Shown piece by piece: positions 45,476 to 58,400 of a stretch of 64,000 nt of DNA. Made by a program: the position numbers and the translations under genes. Where the stretch lies: the NCBI GenBank assembly GCA_023053545.1, contig JAKZAN010000001.1, positions 10,746,565 through 10,810,564 on the forward strand, read 5' to 3'. The notes beneath the pieces were generated by a model. It had not been told where the DNA came from. It searched no databases and saw only the letters and a list, made by a program, of their open reading frames with translations. Numbering within the stretch: the first letter of the stretch is position 1; every line of letters starts with the position of its first letter. Origin of the DNA: Lepidurus packardi. Its lineage: Eukaryota; Arthropoda; Branchiopoda; Notostraca; Triopsidae.

Positions 45476-48400
45476 ATGGCAGAGCTTGATGATTTCTTTA
45501 GCTGTTTTGAGGACGATAGCACAAAAACCCCAGCAGCTAGCATCAGGTGATTATTATTCCCCTTTATTTTAGTCCAGTAAAGGTAAAACAGTTTTTGTTT
45601 TTGTTCAGTGAAAAATTTCAGATAAAGCGCGAACTAGAAGATGACGAAGAGTACGAGGACAGTAAACGACTTAAAGTGGAAGATAACGTCGTATTGGATG
45701 AGAAGTACACAAAAAAAAAACTTTTTTTTATTTCATCTGTTGCATTACTAAGTTTTTCCATTTTTTTCGTCAACAGACTGCTTGATTTGGGACCTAGAAT
45801 CATGGTCCATAAAGTAGAAACCATAGAATCTTGCACACATGAAGTAGCCATTGCTCCGGACGAAGCTTACGCGCCTTTAAAGCCGTATATAGGCGAGCCA
45901 GCCAAAGAATACCCCTTTCCCTTAGATCCGTTCCAGAAAGAAGCGATTCTCTGTATTCAAAACTACCAATCCGTCTTGGTTTCCGCCCACACCTCAGCTG
46001 GCAAGACTGTAGTAGCAGAGTAAGGCTATGCAACCGCTAAGGCAGACTAGTTAAGTGCTAATATTCCATGTTGCTTGTCTTTTAGATACGCCATTGCTAT
46101 GTCACTCAAGGAGAAACAAAGAGTCATTTATACGACACCTATTAAAGCTCTATCGAACCAGAAATTCCGTGAATTTACCGAAGAATTCAAGGACGTAGGA
46201 CTCATGACTGGCGACGTGACCATTAATCCTACGGCTTCCTGCTTAATCATGACTACAGAAGTACTTGTTTGACGATTTTCTTTACCGTTTTTAGAAAAAA
46301 TGTGGCGCTTGTGGAGTTTACCCCCACATGCTATACAGTAGCCCAGGAACCTGCATATTATAGCGGGTTTCGTGCCCGTTTCGTACCTCAATCGCGTTTC
46401 GTAGCATGCGAACCACTCGTGGGCTGCTGACAAAAAGCTAAACTAACAATTTCTTTTTCATTTCACAATAAGTCAATCACACACTAAGCCACCTAACCCT
46501 GTGCAAAATGCATCGTACAGAGTCACACGAAAAGTTCTGCACTATGAATGCCACGCATACAGTCCATTCGCGGGTTAGTATGTAGCATGTGGGTGGTAAA
46601 CTCCACAAGTGCCAAAAAGGTTATTGAGAGTCTTTTTCAATGAAAATTAATTGATCATACTGCTAGATTCTGCGGAGCATGTTATATAGAGGCTCGGAAG
46701 TAGTCCGGGAAGTTGCGTGGGTGGTTTTCGACGAAATCCATTACATGCGTGATAAGGAAAGGGGCGTGGTTTGGGAAGAAACGCTGATCTTGTTGCCAGA
46801 CAACGCTCATTTCGTTTTCTTGTCCGCCACGATACCTAACGCTCGTCAATTCGCCGAGTGGATTTGTCATTTACATCATCGCCCTTGTCACGTCGTCTAT
46901 ACCGATTATCGACCGGTTCCTCTGCAACACTATGTGTTCCCTGCAGGTTAATTCCATAAACATTTAATCAATTAAATGGAGTTTCCATTCGACGAATGGA
47001 CTTTTTATTCAATTAAGGAAAAATTCGTTAAACTGATATATATTTTGCTTTTCTTTTGTTCTTTTTTTCCTAGGAGGAGATGGAATCCATTTAGTGGTGG
47101 ACGAAAAGGGAATTTTCCGAGAAGACAACTTTAACAAAGCCATGTCTGTCTTACATGCTGGAGGAGACGCGGCTAAAGGCGATATGAACAACCGTGGGCG
47201 AAAGGGCGGGGCTAAAGCTGACGGCAGCTCTTGTTTCAAACTCGTCAAGATGATTATGGAGCGTCAATTTGCGCCAGTTATCGTTTTTTCATTTTCGAAG
47301 AAAGAATGCGAGTTCTACGCCATGCAAATGTCCAAATTGGACTTCAATTCGCGTAAGTACTTGAAGATCAATACTCGTAGATGTGCACAAATTGTGCACT
47401 GAAGTACACTGCATTGGCGAAGGGCTAAGAAAATCACATTTGTTTCCTAAAAATGAAACAAACATTGATATTGTTTCCTTTTTTTCCAGAGGACGAAAAG
47501 AAATTAGTAGAAGAGGTGTTTAAAAATGCAATGGAAGTGCTCTCCGAGGAAGACCGCAAGCTGCCGCAAGTGGAAAACGTGTTACCCCTACTTAAAAGGG
47601 GGATTGGTATTCATCATGGCGGTTTGCTCCCCATTTTAAAAGAAACGGTAGAAATTCTCTTCGGCGAAGGCCTTATTAAAGCTCTGTTTGCCACCGAAAC
47701 GTTCGCCATGGGTCTTAACATGCCGGCCAGGACTGTCTTATTTACAAGTGCGCGTAAATTTGATGGCAAAGAAATGCGATGGGTATAAAATCTTGAATTT
47801 TTGTTTCCAAGAATTGACTTTCGTGTTTTGGGGATTGAAGGTGACTTCGGGCGAGTACATTCAGATGTCAGGTCGTGCTGGAAGACGTGGCTTGGATGAT
47901 AAAGGTATCGTCGTCTTGATGGTCGACGAAAAGGTCAGTCCGCAAGTCGGACGATCCCTGGTGCAAGGCAAAGCAGATCCGATCAATTCCGCCTTCCACC
48001 TTACTTACAATATGATCCTGAATTTGCTTCGAGTGGAAGAGATTAACCCCGAGTACATGCTCGAACGCTCTTTCTTTCAGTTCCAGCAATTTGCATCGAT
48101 TCCACACTTGGTTGAAGGTGAAAGATTCTTTTTTAAACGTTACTGAGTTTATTTTGTTTGTTTTTGGGTTGTTTTTAGTGGTGAAAGAGCGTCAAGAGAA
48201 ATTCGCAGCGCTCAAAGTACCCCAGGAAGAAGCGGTGACTTCGTATTATGTGATCCGACAACAGCTGGAAGTGCTAGAACGCGATTACCAACGTTATATC
48301 GTCCGGCCGACGTATGTCTTGCCCTTCTTACAACCTGGAAGGATGGTCCACGTGAAAAACAAGACAGACGACTTTGGATGGGGCATTGTGGTCAATTATA

Positions 48401-49939
48401 ACAAGGAGGGCGCCGCCAATAGTAAGGAGGCCAAGAAGGAGACCAATCCGGTTGAGGAAACCTACATCGTCAGCGTTTTATTGTGCGTCTCGAGAGAATC
48501 TGCTGAGAAAAAGGTGAAATCTTGTTGTTGCGTGATCGACTCTAGAAGGCACCAATCTTAACAAATTCGTGTGCATTTGGTTAGATTGTGGCGGAACTGA
48601 AGCCTTGCAAAGACGCAGAAATTGGCGAGATGAAGGTAGTTCCTTGCTTTCTGCATCTGATCCACGATATTTCTTCCGTAAGGCTGTACTTCAACGCGGA
48701 TTTGCGCTCAGCCGATAACCGCGCTGCAGTCAATAAAAGCATTCAAGTAACTTAGCCGTAACAATTTTATAAACAAATTTTAAAGAAATTCGGGTTCTAA
48801 TATGAGGCATGGTTAATATAATTAGGAAGTGAAGCGTCGGTTTCCCCAAGGAGTGCCTAAATTAAATCCTATTGATGACATGAAGATTAAAGAGCCCGAG
48901 TTCGCCGAGCTAGCCAAGCGCATTGAGGCGTTAGACGAGCGGTTGAACGCACACCCGATTCATCAAGACCCTAAATGTGCCTCTCTCTTTGCCCTTCACC
49001 AGCAAAAGCAGCAAGTACGAGATCATTTTCTCTCGAGTTCGTTTTGAAGAACGCTTTCAATTCAATTTTTCTTTAAAAAAAATCTCCTTTTTTGAAACAT
49101 GCTAGTTGAATGCACAACTAAAAGCGGCTCAGGATGACTTGAAGAAAGCGAAATCTTTGCTCCAAATGACTGAATTAAAGTCCCGGAAGCGCGTGTTGAG
49201 ACGATTGGGCTATTGCAACGCGACTGACGTCATCGAAGTTAAGGGTCGCGTGGCTTGCGAGCTCAGCACGTAAGGAGAGGAAGCGACTTATTCTGAGCTC
49301 GTATTCATTCATTTAATTTAAAAAAAAAAAACCTTTTTTTTTTTAAGCGCGGATGAGTTGTTACTGACGGAAATGATGTTTAATGGCTTATTCAATACCC
49401 TGGATGCGATCCATTGTGCGGCCCTCCTCTCTTGTTTCGTTTGTGAAGAGCGAGCTAATGAGTATCCAAGGCTGTCAGAGTCCTTGTCTGGTCCTTTGAA
49501 GCAAATGCAGGTAAACAATTTAGAGAAACATTGATCTTCCTCTTAGAAATAAGAGAAAAGTAAAAGGAAGTTAAGGCGTTTGCGTTTCACTTATTGCATT
49601 TGGTCTTTCTTTTCGCAGGATTTGGCTCGGCGGATTGCTAAGGTTTCGGCGGGAGCCAAATTAGAGCTCGAGGAAGATGCTTATGTGGAGAAATTCAAGC
49701 CTTTTATGATGGATTTGGTGGCGTCATGGTGCAAAGGTGCAAGTTTTGCAGATTTGTGCAAAATGACAGACATCTTTGAAGGCTCCATTATCCGGAGCAT
49801 GCGACGCTTGGAAGAGTTGCTCAGACAGATGATTGCAGCAGCCAAGAGCATAGGCAACACCGAGCTGGAAAACAAATTCAGCGAAGCGGTTAAGTTGCTC
49901 AAGCGAGATATCATCTTCGCGGCTTCCTTGTATCTTTAA
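45476..49939 (+). CDS. MTR4: Exosome RNA helicase MTR4 (SKIV2L2)
   Basis: DExH (Ski2-like) helicase that feeds RNA to the nuclear exosome. Exons 45476-45546, 45609-45704, 45777-46019, 46086-46260, 46667-46946, 47074-47352, 47490-47782, 47841-48117, 48179-48513, 48585-48746, 48826-49014, 49106-49269, 49348-49510 and 49619-49939 give 1015 residues, all phases consistent. Motifs: AHTSAGKT (Walker A, about 126-133), DEIH (about 217-220), SATIPN, HHGGLLP, and [10 protein letters not shown] (about 487-496). The arch/KOW region is present ([14 protein letters not shown]). The C-terminal winged-helix and ratchet domain includes [38 protein letters not shown] and the exact family ending [11 protein letters not shown]. 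The 406-bp intron 4 holds an inverted-repeat element. Confidence 0.96.
46301..46616. mobile_element. MITE-like inverted-repeat element in an MTR4 intron
   Basis: The left end has GTGGCGCTTGTGGAGTTTAC and CCCACATGCTA. The complement of the right end has TGGCACTTGTGGAGTTTAC and CCCACATGCTA. It is about 316 bp with no ORF that fits a transposase. It lies inside the 46261-46666 intron, so the coding sequence is unaffected. Confidence 0.7.
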
Positions 49940-50265
49940 AACAGATATGGCGATGCTACACGTGCTCTTTGTCTATTGTCATCAGTTTCTTGCGGAAATA
50001 AGATTATGCCTTCTGTCGAGTTTTTCTTCCCAATTTTGGACAGCATTTCTTCATTATTTTCCAATTCTTTCCCAATTTACCAGGGGATACGGGATTCCCT
50101 ATTTTTCAGAGATTCAGAACGGTTCTATTTTTAAGAGACCGTGAATGATTATCTTTTTAAGTAATTGAGTAATTGTTGAGTAATTGAAATATTGCAAGGC
50201 ACGCGTGGAATTTTCTTAGAATTATTCAGAACAAACCATTTCAAATTCCGCACAGTTCCGGACTT
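49940..50265. other. MTR4 3' flank
   Basis: AT-rich. No gene. Contains the MTR4 3' UTR. Confidence 0.5.
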
Positions 50266-50440
50266 CGCCATCTGGTGGCGCGAGTTTTGACGCCTGCGCA
50301 GCCCCCTCGTGGCCTTGTTCCGCAGTTATCGCTTGCTTATTCCGTTGTCAAGGTGTGGCTGTCAGTCATCTTTGTTTTGTGCGTGAATTGGTGTGAATTT
50401 CTGGGTCCAGAAGCGTCAACAAGACATCTTAAGACCTTCC
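50266..50440 (+). promoter_or_regulatory. Candidate neuroglian promoter and non-coding first exon
   Basis: The GC-rich island holds CGCCATCTGGTGGCG (50266-50280), an inverted repeat containing the GGTGGCGC core known from insect CTCF sites, followed by CCTGCGCAGCC, which resembles an NRF-1 half-site. A good splice donor, TTCCCAG|GTGACT, ends at about 50441 without an open frame from an ATG. A 5' UTR exon splicing to the acceptor near 55466 is an inference. Confidence 0.4.
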
Positions 50441-53400
50441 CAGGTGACTCTTTCATCTTTCTCTTAGATACTTGGGCGATAAACCACATTTAAACCGAGG
50501 ATAAAGTCCCTATTTTGAACCTAAACCGCAACCGGTCTTTGTATTGCTTTCGTTTGTTTTTGCCCGCCAGAGATAAGACCCAAGTTTGTTTTTTCAACCC
50601 TTTTTTAAACAAATTTATCTCTGTTAGTAGGGCTAGGACACAGAGCCTTTCTGACTGTGTGACTATGAAGCATGATTCATTCCCATTTTTTACCTATGAA
50701 GAGATGGAGAACACGCCGTTTTCGCTCGTTGATGGGCAAGGAGTTAATGAGTTGATTTCCTGTGGGGTTGTTTAGCGTCCCTGGATCCTTGTTGAAAGCG
50801 GAAAAGCCTCTAGGGTTTACAAATTTGTTCATAGGTTTGGTTTCCGATAGAGTTTGCCAATCCCAAAGCTTTCCTAACGTCCTTTACATTCTTTTTAGAA
50901 TCCGCTTTTTATCTGGGGTAGATACATTTAGTTGAGACGCTCATTATGCCAAAAAAACAAGGGTTCAATTAGCATAATCCAAAATGCAACCTCACGCCAA
51001 CTATTAACGTGCTAGCTCCAAGAAAACGTTTGGCAAATATTGATTAGTCCAGCTCTGCGTCAAAAGTAGCAGCAGTTTTCATTAGCGGTGGCCTTTGGAC
51101 ATATTTGCCACTTATCTCCTTAACTAATCTGGCGACTTTTCGCTAACTAGTGCACATCTTTACAGTCCTCTGGTAGACCAGCCTATTGTAAGAACGAATT
51201 CCTGCGGTTCCTGTCTTAAGAATAGCTGGCTATTCCGCATCTTGGATTCTTTTCGGTGTGATTTTAAGCAGTTGCTTTTCCATTTCGACGAGGTGTTTCT
51301 TTTAGACACCCAAATATGAAAGAAAATCTTTGGCTTCAAAACTTGCGTCACTCAACTTGAAAGTTATTCTTCAGTTTAAGAATTCATTTTTTGACGAAAT
51401 AAGGTTATTGACTTAACAACTAAAAAAAAAAACTCAAGAAAGCTGAAAGTTAAGCGCTTCAAATCAACTCAACTCTCAATTATCCTGGTTATATTGCGAT
51501 TTTTTAAACAGGACGTCACTAATTTACAAGAATCCTTACTTTTCTCGGTCGCGAAACTTCCGAAAGAATCCTCAGAAACTTACATGATAGTTTCGACCCA
51601 AAACTCATCTCCTTTCCTTTTTTCCTCTCCCTTTAGGATTTCCTGTGGTTGGCGGAAACCCCATAGAAGAGGAAGAAGATTTATGTTTTCAGCATTCGGA
51701 TTCCCAGAATAAAAAACATAATAAAAGAAAAATTTGACAAAGTTCCTGTGGATCATTACATTCTTGCGGGGAAACAAGGATTACTTTGACTGTCCACGTA
51801 AGTTGAACCTCTTTATTTCTAGAATACGTCTGATTTTGTTTCGAATTAATTTTGATTATATTTTGTAGTTAATTCAGGTTTGGCTTTGGTTTAATCTGGG
51901 ATGTTTTCTTGTAATTTTGGCGTGGATTTTAATTGATTTTGATTTAATTTCAAATTTTAGACTTAGTTTTTATATCATTGTCTATATTTATGAATCCTGT
52001 TTATTTTCATTCCTCTTATTTTCGAAATTTTGGAAAGTTAGAACATGGAATTTGCCCTTGGATCCCAACTTGCGTCGAACCAGGAGTGTTATAAGGGGGG
52101 AGTTAGAGTATACACATGCTCTTGGCTGTAAACGTAATTTTAAACGTGCAACCAAAGGAATTTCCCAAACAGTTCGAGGAAAAGTAACGTGAGGATTAAA
52201 GTGTCGTAAATTTTAACGTAGGTGTAAGCTTAAACTGCTCCAAGTTGGCCAAGAAAGTTGCTGGAAAAGCTCTTCTTGCATAAGCTTCTCAGGTTGTCTT
52301 CGACTACTACTACTATTTCTTGGATCAATAGCTGGTAAGTGTAAGACTCAGCCTCGTCTAAAGCTTGGGAACGTTTGGAGTGGATTACACTCGCCCAAAT
52401 TTTCCTATTTTTGGGAGGGACTGGCTACAACTTCGTTTTGGTTAAGGGAAGGGCTAAAGGAACCAAGTGGAATTGAACCGACTTGCCCAGCAGTGTATAA
52501 GGGGCAAAGACAGACGTTAATTGACTCGCTATTAACAGCCTGCAGGTCCCCTTGGCTCCATATTTTGAGGGAGAGCGAAGACAAAAAGAGTAAAAGGGTA
52601 TGAGATGAGCTCGTTCGCGTGGCAGTGAGAGGATTACAACGGAAACGAGACATATGGGTGAGACTCACGACATGGGAGTTCGCCCCTATATCCGTCAACT
52701 ATGGCCCTTTGAACGAACAGGAACACACAAAGCAGGCTTTTACTGATAATCTTGGGGTCCTCGTCCTGCCCATTGGATGACACCACGCCCTGAAAGTCAA
52801 TGTTTTCGCGTTCCGTTCCCCTTATTTCTCTTTACACTTGAGGCTTTGGGACGTAGATGCATTTAGAGTTTTAGAGTCTTCTAGTAGGGGGGCTGAGCAA
52901 GCGGTTTTTCGGTCTATGGATAATGGAAATGATTTGTGAGACAAATTGTAGGAATTGGAGGGTGGGTGAGCTATGAATGGCCAATCAGGGCTCCGTAAGT
53001 TGCTAGTTCTTTATGGTTTTGCGTCGATCCTAGGGGGTGAGGAATAGCTGGCCATAAATTGGGGTACCAATTCTTGATGATAGGAGAGGTGGGGGATTTC
53101 TGTTGCTTTTGATTCAAAATGGATGTAGTTCAATAATAATGGAGGGATTTTTCTTATGTATTTTTGATCGGAGGAGGATGTCTCGAACTTTAATGGCTGT
53201 AGGGGTGAATTATTTATTTCTTTGGCGTGGAATCTTAGGATTTAATGTGTATATACTATTCATGTATACATAGCGTATAGGGGATAAAGGAGACTTCAAC
53301 GATGCTGTTTTACCTCTATCTTGATCCTTTTGATAAGTTTTGGGAGAAAAATTGTTTTATTTAGATCTAAGTCACCAAAGATGAAGCATTTCGTATTCCG

Positions 53401-53950
53401 GGGCTTTTTAATCTTAATGTAAGTTAAGCGATTTAAATAAATAAAGCAAACAAAATGTATTAACAGAAGCCCAGGCTGGAAATGCAATTTACTGCTGAAA
53501 TGGGTCAACATTTTAAACCCAAGATGGGAAATTGTGTAAAATTTCAGCATTTCTGGCCGTTTAGATCTTTGCTTAAGCTCTCCTTTAAAGTACAATCGGC
53601 AATATTTTGGATTCGGTCGTGTAGTTTTGTGTCGCCAAGAACGATTGAGATGTATTGCATATTTTTGCTGAAGAAGCGTTCAGGAGTTATAGGCGACGTT
53701 TGGGTTGCGAGCTTGCGACGTAACGAAAGTGATATGGTGTGGCGTGTGAACGCTTGTTACCATGGGTTGTTTTCACTCTCGCATACTTTACCGTCACGGG
53801 GTATCTATCTTACAGTTCTTGCGTGTTGTTCTTCAAGAATCGCTGCAATGCAAACACATTCGATTTGTCTTTGTCTCGGGGAATTTGTGTAGAAGACAGA
53901 TTTCTTAATATTTAGCATTCGTCTTAAAGGGGGAGTAAGGTTTGAAAATG

Positions 53951-54440
<490 letters not shown>

Positions 54441-55485
54441 ATTGAGTTTTTAAGTTAACCAAAACACTTTAACGAATTTTTTAAGCATTCGAAAGAATGA
54501 GTCCATGGACCGATTTTGAATGTGCTCATAGATGAAGTCGCTAAGCCTTTGGCCAGCTGTCCCCCAATTTTATAAGGATAGGAAAATTTAAAATTTGGAG
54601 CAAAGTGACGGAGCTTATTCGGCCAAGTAATTAATTACTCTGTTAATATGCATATTGACATAGGGGTTCTTCAACCAGAAAACTTAGTTTGGTTTATTCT
54701 GTAACATATGTTTTTATATATTTTCATTTTGAAACCGTACTCCCCCTTTCATAATGAAAGATATCGCAATAAGAATAGTTTAGTACGGTCAGTCTAGATA
54801 ACTAGGGAAAAGGTTTTGTTTCCTCTTTTAAAAAACTGTGGCTGTGGCAACATTGCACTGGGAATTCAACAATAAATACGCTTTTTTACGAGTCTGTTGC
54901 ATCGAAATGGGCTATAAAGGTACACGACCTCGCGTTTTCTCTGTTTTGGGCTTTCCTCGAGAGCTGGAACAACCAACAGACACCCGTAAGACCCACCCCT
55001 TGGTTTTCCATTGTCCGTTGGTTATCGATCCTAACCGAAACCAAGTTCGGTTTTAGGCTGGCGACTAGATTGTTAATGTTTTGTCTTTTTTTTTTCTTTA
55101 AACTTACTGTTTGAGTCACCACTTAGTTAAAGAGTACAGACACTTAAAGAGTGTCTACTTCGACCGCCTTTTCACTTCGCACCCCTGCGTTTTTTCTAGG
55201 GAAAAAAAGAAACAAAAAAAGCAGTACCAAACTTGCTTGAGAGGAAAGTTTTGCAGTCCAAGCTATAAAACTTCACTTGGGAAGCAATTTTTTTTATAAC
55301 AAGACTGTTTAGGAATTTACGTCAGTTTTGGAATCGTTTTATAAGGCGAATTTATGCGTTGGCTAATTAATTTGTCATGCTTTAAAAACATTTTTATTGT
55401 GATTTCAGGCCGTTTATTGATCAACAAGGGTGTCAACCCCTCCCTAATACCCCCAACAACTCTTTAGGAAGAAGAAATAGGAGGT

Positions 55486-58400
55486 ATGGCTCGACCGGGG
55501 TTGCCGTGGTCGTTACTCTGTCTCCTGCCATTCACAGCGGCTTTAGGTAAGTGATAAACAACGTAACAAACGACTTGGGGCTTTTCCGCTCCATTCATAA
55601 CTCGTCCTTTTTCATTTTTATTTTATTTTTGCTTTTGTTTTTCCAGTTCAATCACCGCCCAGGATTGTCAAGCAGCCTCCCACGGACGAATTGCTGTTCC
55701 AAGTGGCTCAGCGCCAAGATGAGAATGACAAGCCGTTTATCATCGAGTGTGAAGCAGAGGGAGAGCCTTTACCCGCGTAAAAACCAAGAACAACAAAAGA
55801 AAATGTTAATTAGAGGAATATATTTTTCTTATTTTTGCATTTTGTGTTTTCTTAGGTATAAGTGGGTGAAGAACGGATTCGATTATCAGTGGCAATCATA
55901 TGACGATCGTATTTCGCAGCAGTCTGGCAGAGGAACGTTGGTCATTACGAAACCTCGAGATGAAGATATTGGACAGTACCAATGCTTTGCGACAAATGAG
56001 TGGGGCACGGCAACGTCTAATTCGGTTTTTGTCCGCAAATCCGAGCTGAACAGCTTCAAGGACGAGCCTTCGTTCACCCTTTCGGCCCAAGAAGGTCAAC
56101 CCAACTCTCTGAAATGTCAACCGCCTGATGGCTGGCCCAAACCCTCTGTCTACTGGATGATCCAAGTACTGTCTTTATTAACGCTATAATTTTAATCGAG
56201 AATTTTGTTAAAATCGAAATACTATTTACTTATTTGTGTGTAATTCTATTCTTTGTGTTTTTTACTTATTTCATAGAATACTAACGGCGCCTTGAGGAGT
56301 ATTAACTCGTCGAGAATGACGGTGGATCCTGAAGGCACTTTGTGGCTTTCTAATGTGACCCGCGATGATGCCAGTGACGACTTCGTTTACGCTTGCTCGG
56401 CTACTTCGTTATTTCGGTAAATAGCCATCGGAACCTTCTTGAATAAAAATAATGAAAGAACATATTTTTATTGTGATTACTATTTATTACTTTGGCAGAA
56501 ATGAATACAAGTTGGGCAACAAAGTCATCTTGGAAGTAATCCCGACTGGAAGTGCTGCAGCTCAGAACAAGCATGAACCTGTACAACAGTACGTCTCTAG
56601 GAAGAACCAAGTGGCCTTGAGAGGCAAAAAACTGGAATTGTGGTGCGTTTTCGGTGGTACGCCGTTGCCACAAGTGCGGTGGAAGAAGCAGGGCGGGGCT
56701 TTGCCTCGTGGACGAACCACGTACTCCAATTATGGCAAGACCTTGGTCATCAAGAGTGTCGACTTTGAAGATGAAGGCAATTACGAGTGTGACGCCAGCA
56801 ACGGAGTGGGATTGGCCAAATCCTACTCTATCGATGTCAAAGTTTGGGGTACGCTTTTAAAGCCTTTAAAAACTGCATTTTCTGTTATTACGTGAACTTT
56901 CCTGTGAAGGTTTTCTAGGAATTTAGAAAGTTGATTTATTCTTTTCTTTTTATCCTGCTCTAGCTGCTCCGTATTTCACGGAGGAACCTAAAGAAATTAA
57001 CGCAGCTGAAGACGAAACAGTGGAATTCAAGTGCGAAGCCAAGGGACTGCCCGCACCGGAAATTAAGTGGATCCACAACGGGAAACCTATCGAAGATGCA
57101 CCTACCAATCCTCGTCGCAAGATTCTACCTAATTCCATCATCATGGAGAAGCTCGCCAAGAGCGACACTGGCAACTATGGCTGCAACGCCACCAACAGTT
57201 TGGGCTATGTCTATAAAGACGTCTATTTGAACGTTCTAGGTCGGTCAAAACTTGTTTGTTTCTTTATCTTTTTTTTTCTCTAGCCTTGGCTTCTTTTTGG
57301 TTATTTTAATACGTCGTTGTGTAACACGTATCTTTTCTTTATTCCCAAAACATAGCCCTCGCTCCGGAAATCGAAGAATCGCCGCGAGACCTAGCCACCG
57401 TGGATGGATCGTCTGTCAATCTGACTTGCAAAGTCTTTGGCGCACCTAAACCTGTCGTAAAATGGGTACGAGATGGACAGGAATTGACGGGTGGCCGCTA
57501 TCAAGTGTTGCCTGATGGCGGATTAGGAATTAAGTAAGGAGTTTAATCAATTTATGCATTTTTAAAAATCTATTTGATTCAATAACAGAAATGTAAATAG
57601 TTTTTTCTTACATGCTTAAACTATCTCTAATTTTTCCCTAGGGAAGTGACCTTTACTGATGCTGGGGCGTATACTTGTTATGCTACCAACAAATTGGGCT
57701 CTAAGAGCGCCCAAGGTACCATGATTGTCAAAGGTGAGTTCAACAAATTAAACTCTCAAAAAAAAAAAAAAACTTTTCCATTAACGAAAAAAATTGTTTT
57801 CAATTCTGAAAATTATTTTGTTCTTGCTTGATAAGAACGAACGCGTATTGTCGACCCACCCGAGAATTACGAAGTTCCAGCTGGCAGTACCGCCACTTTC
57901 CGCTGCAATGCGATTGCCGACTCTTCCCTGAATCTGACAATCGACTGGCTCAACCAAGGCGAACTCATTGATTTCGAGCAAGAACCGCGTTTTGTCCAGT
58001 CCCAGGACTATTCGCTCACCATCACCAAAACCACGGAATTAGATACTGGTGACTTTACTTGCGTAGCCCGTACCCAATTGGATAATGCCACCGCCACTGC
58101 GACTCTAATCGTCGAAGGTATGGAAACCTTTTTTTTTTATTTACCAGTAAACAAAATTTTTGTTTGTTTCTTTAGATGCACCTAATCCGCCGCGCTTAGA
58201 GGATGTACAGTGCAACGCACGTGACGCTTCCATCCATTGGACTCCCATGGGTGATAACCGAGCTCCCATCCTCACTTACACGCTGCAGTACAACACCAGC
58301 TTCACGCCCGATTCTTGGGAAGTCTCCTTTGAAAATGTTCCCGCCACCGAAACACGTTTTAAGGTTGAAATGTCTCCGTGGGCCAATTACACCTTCCGCG

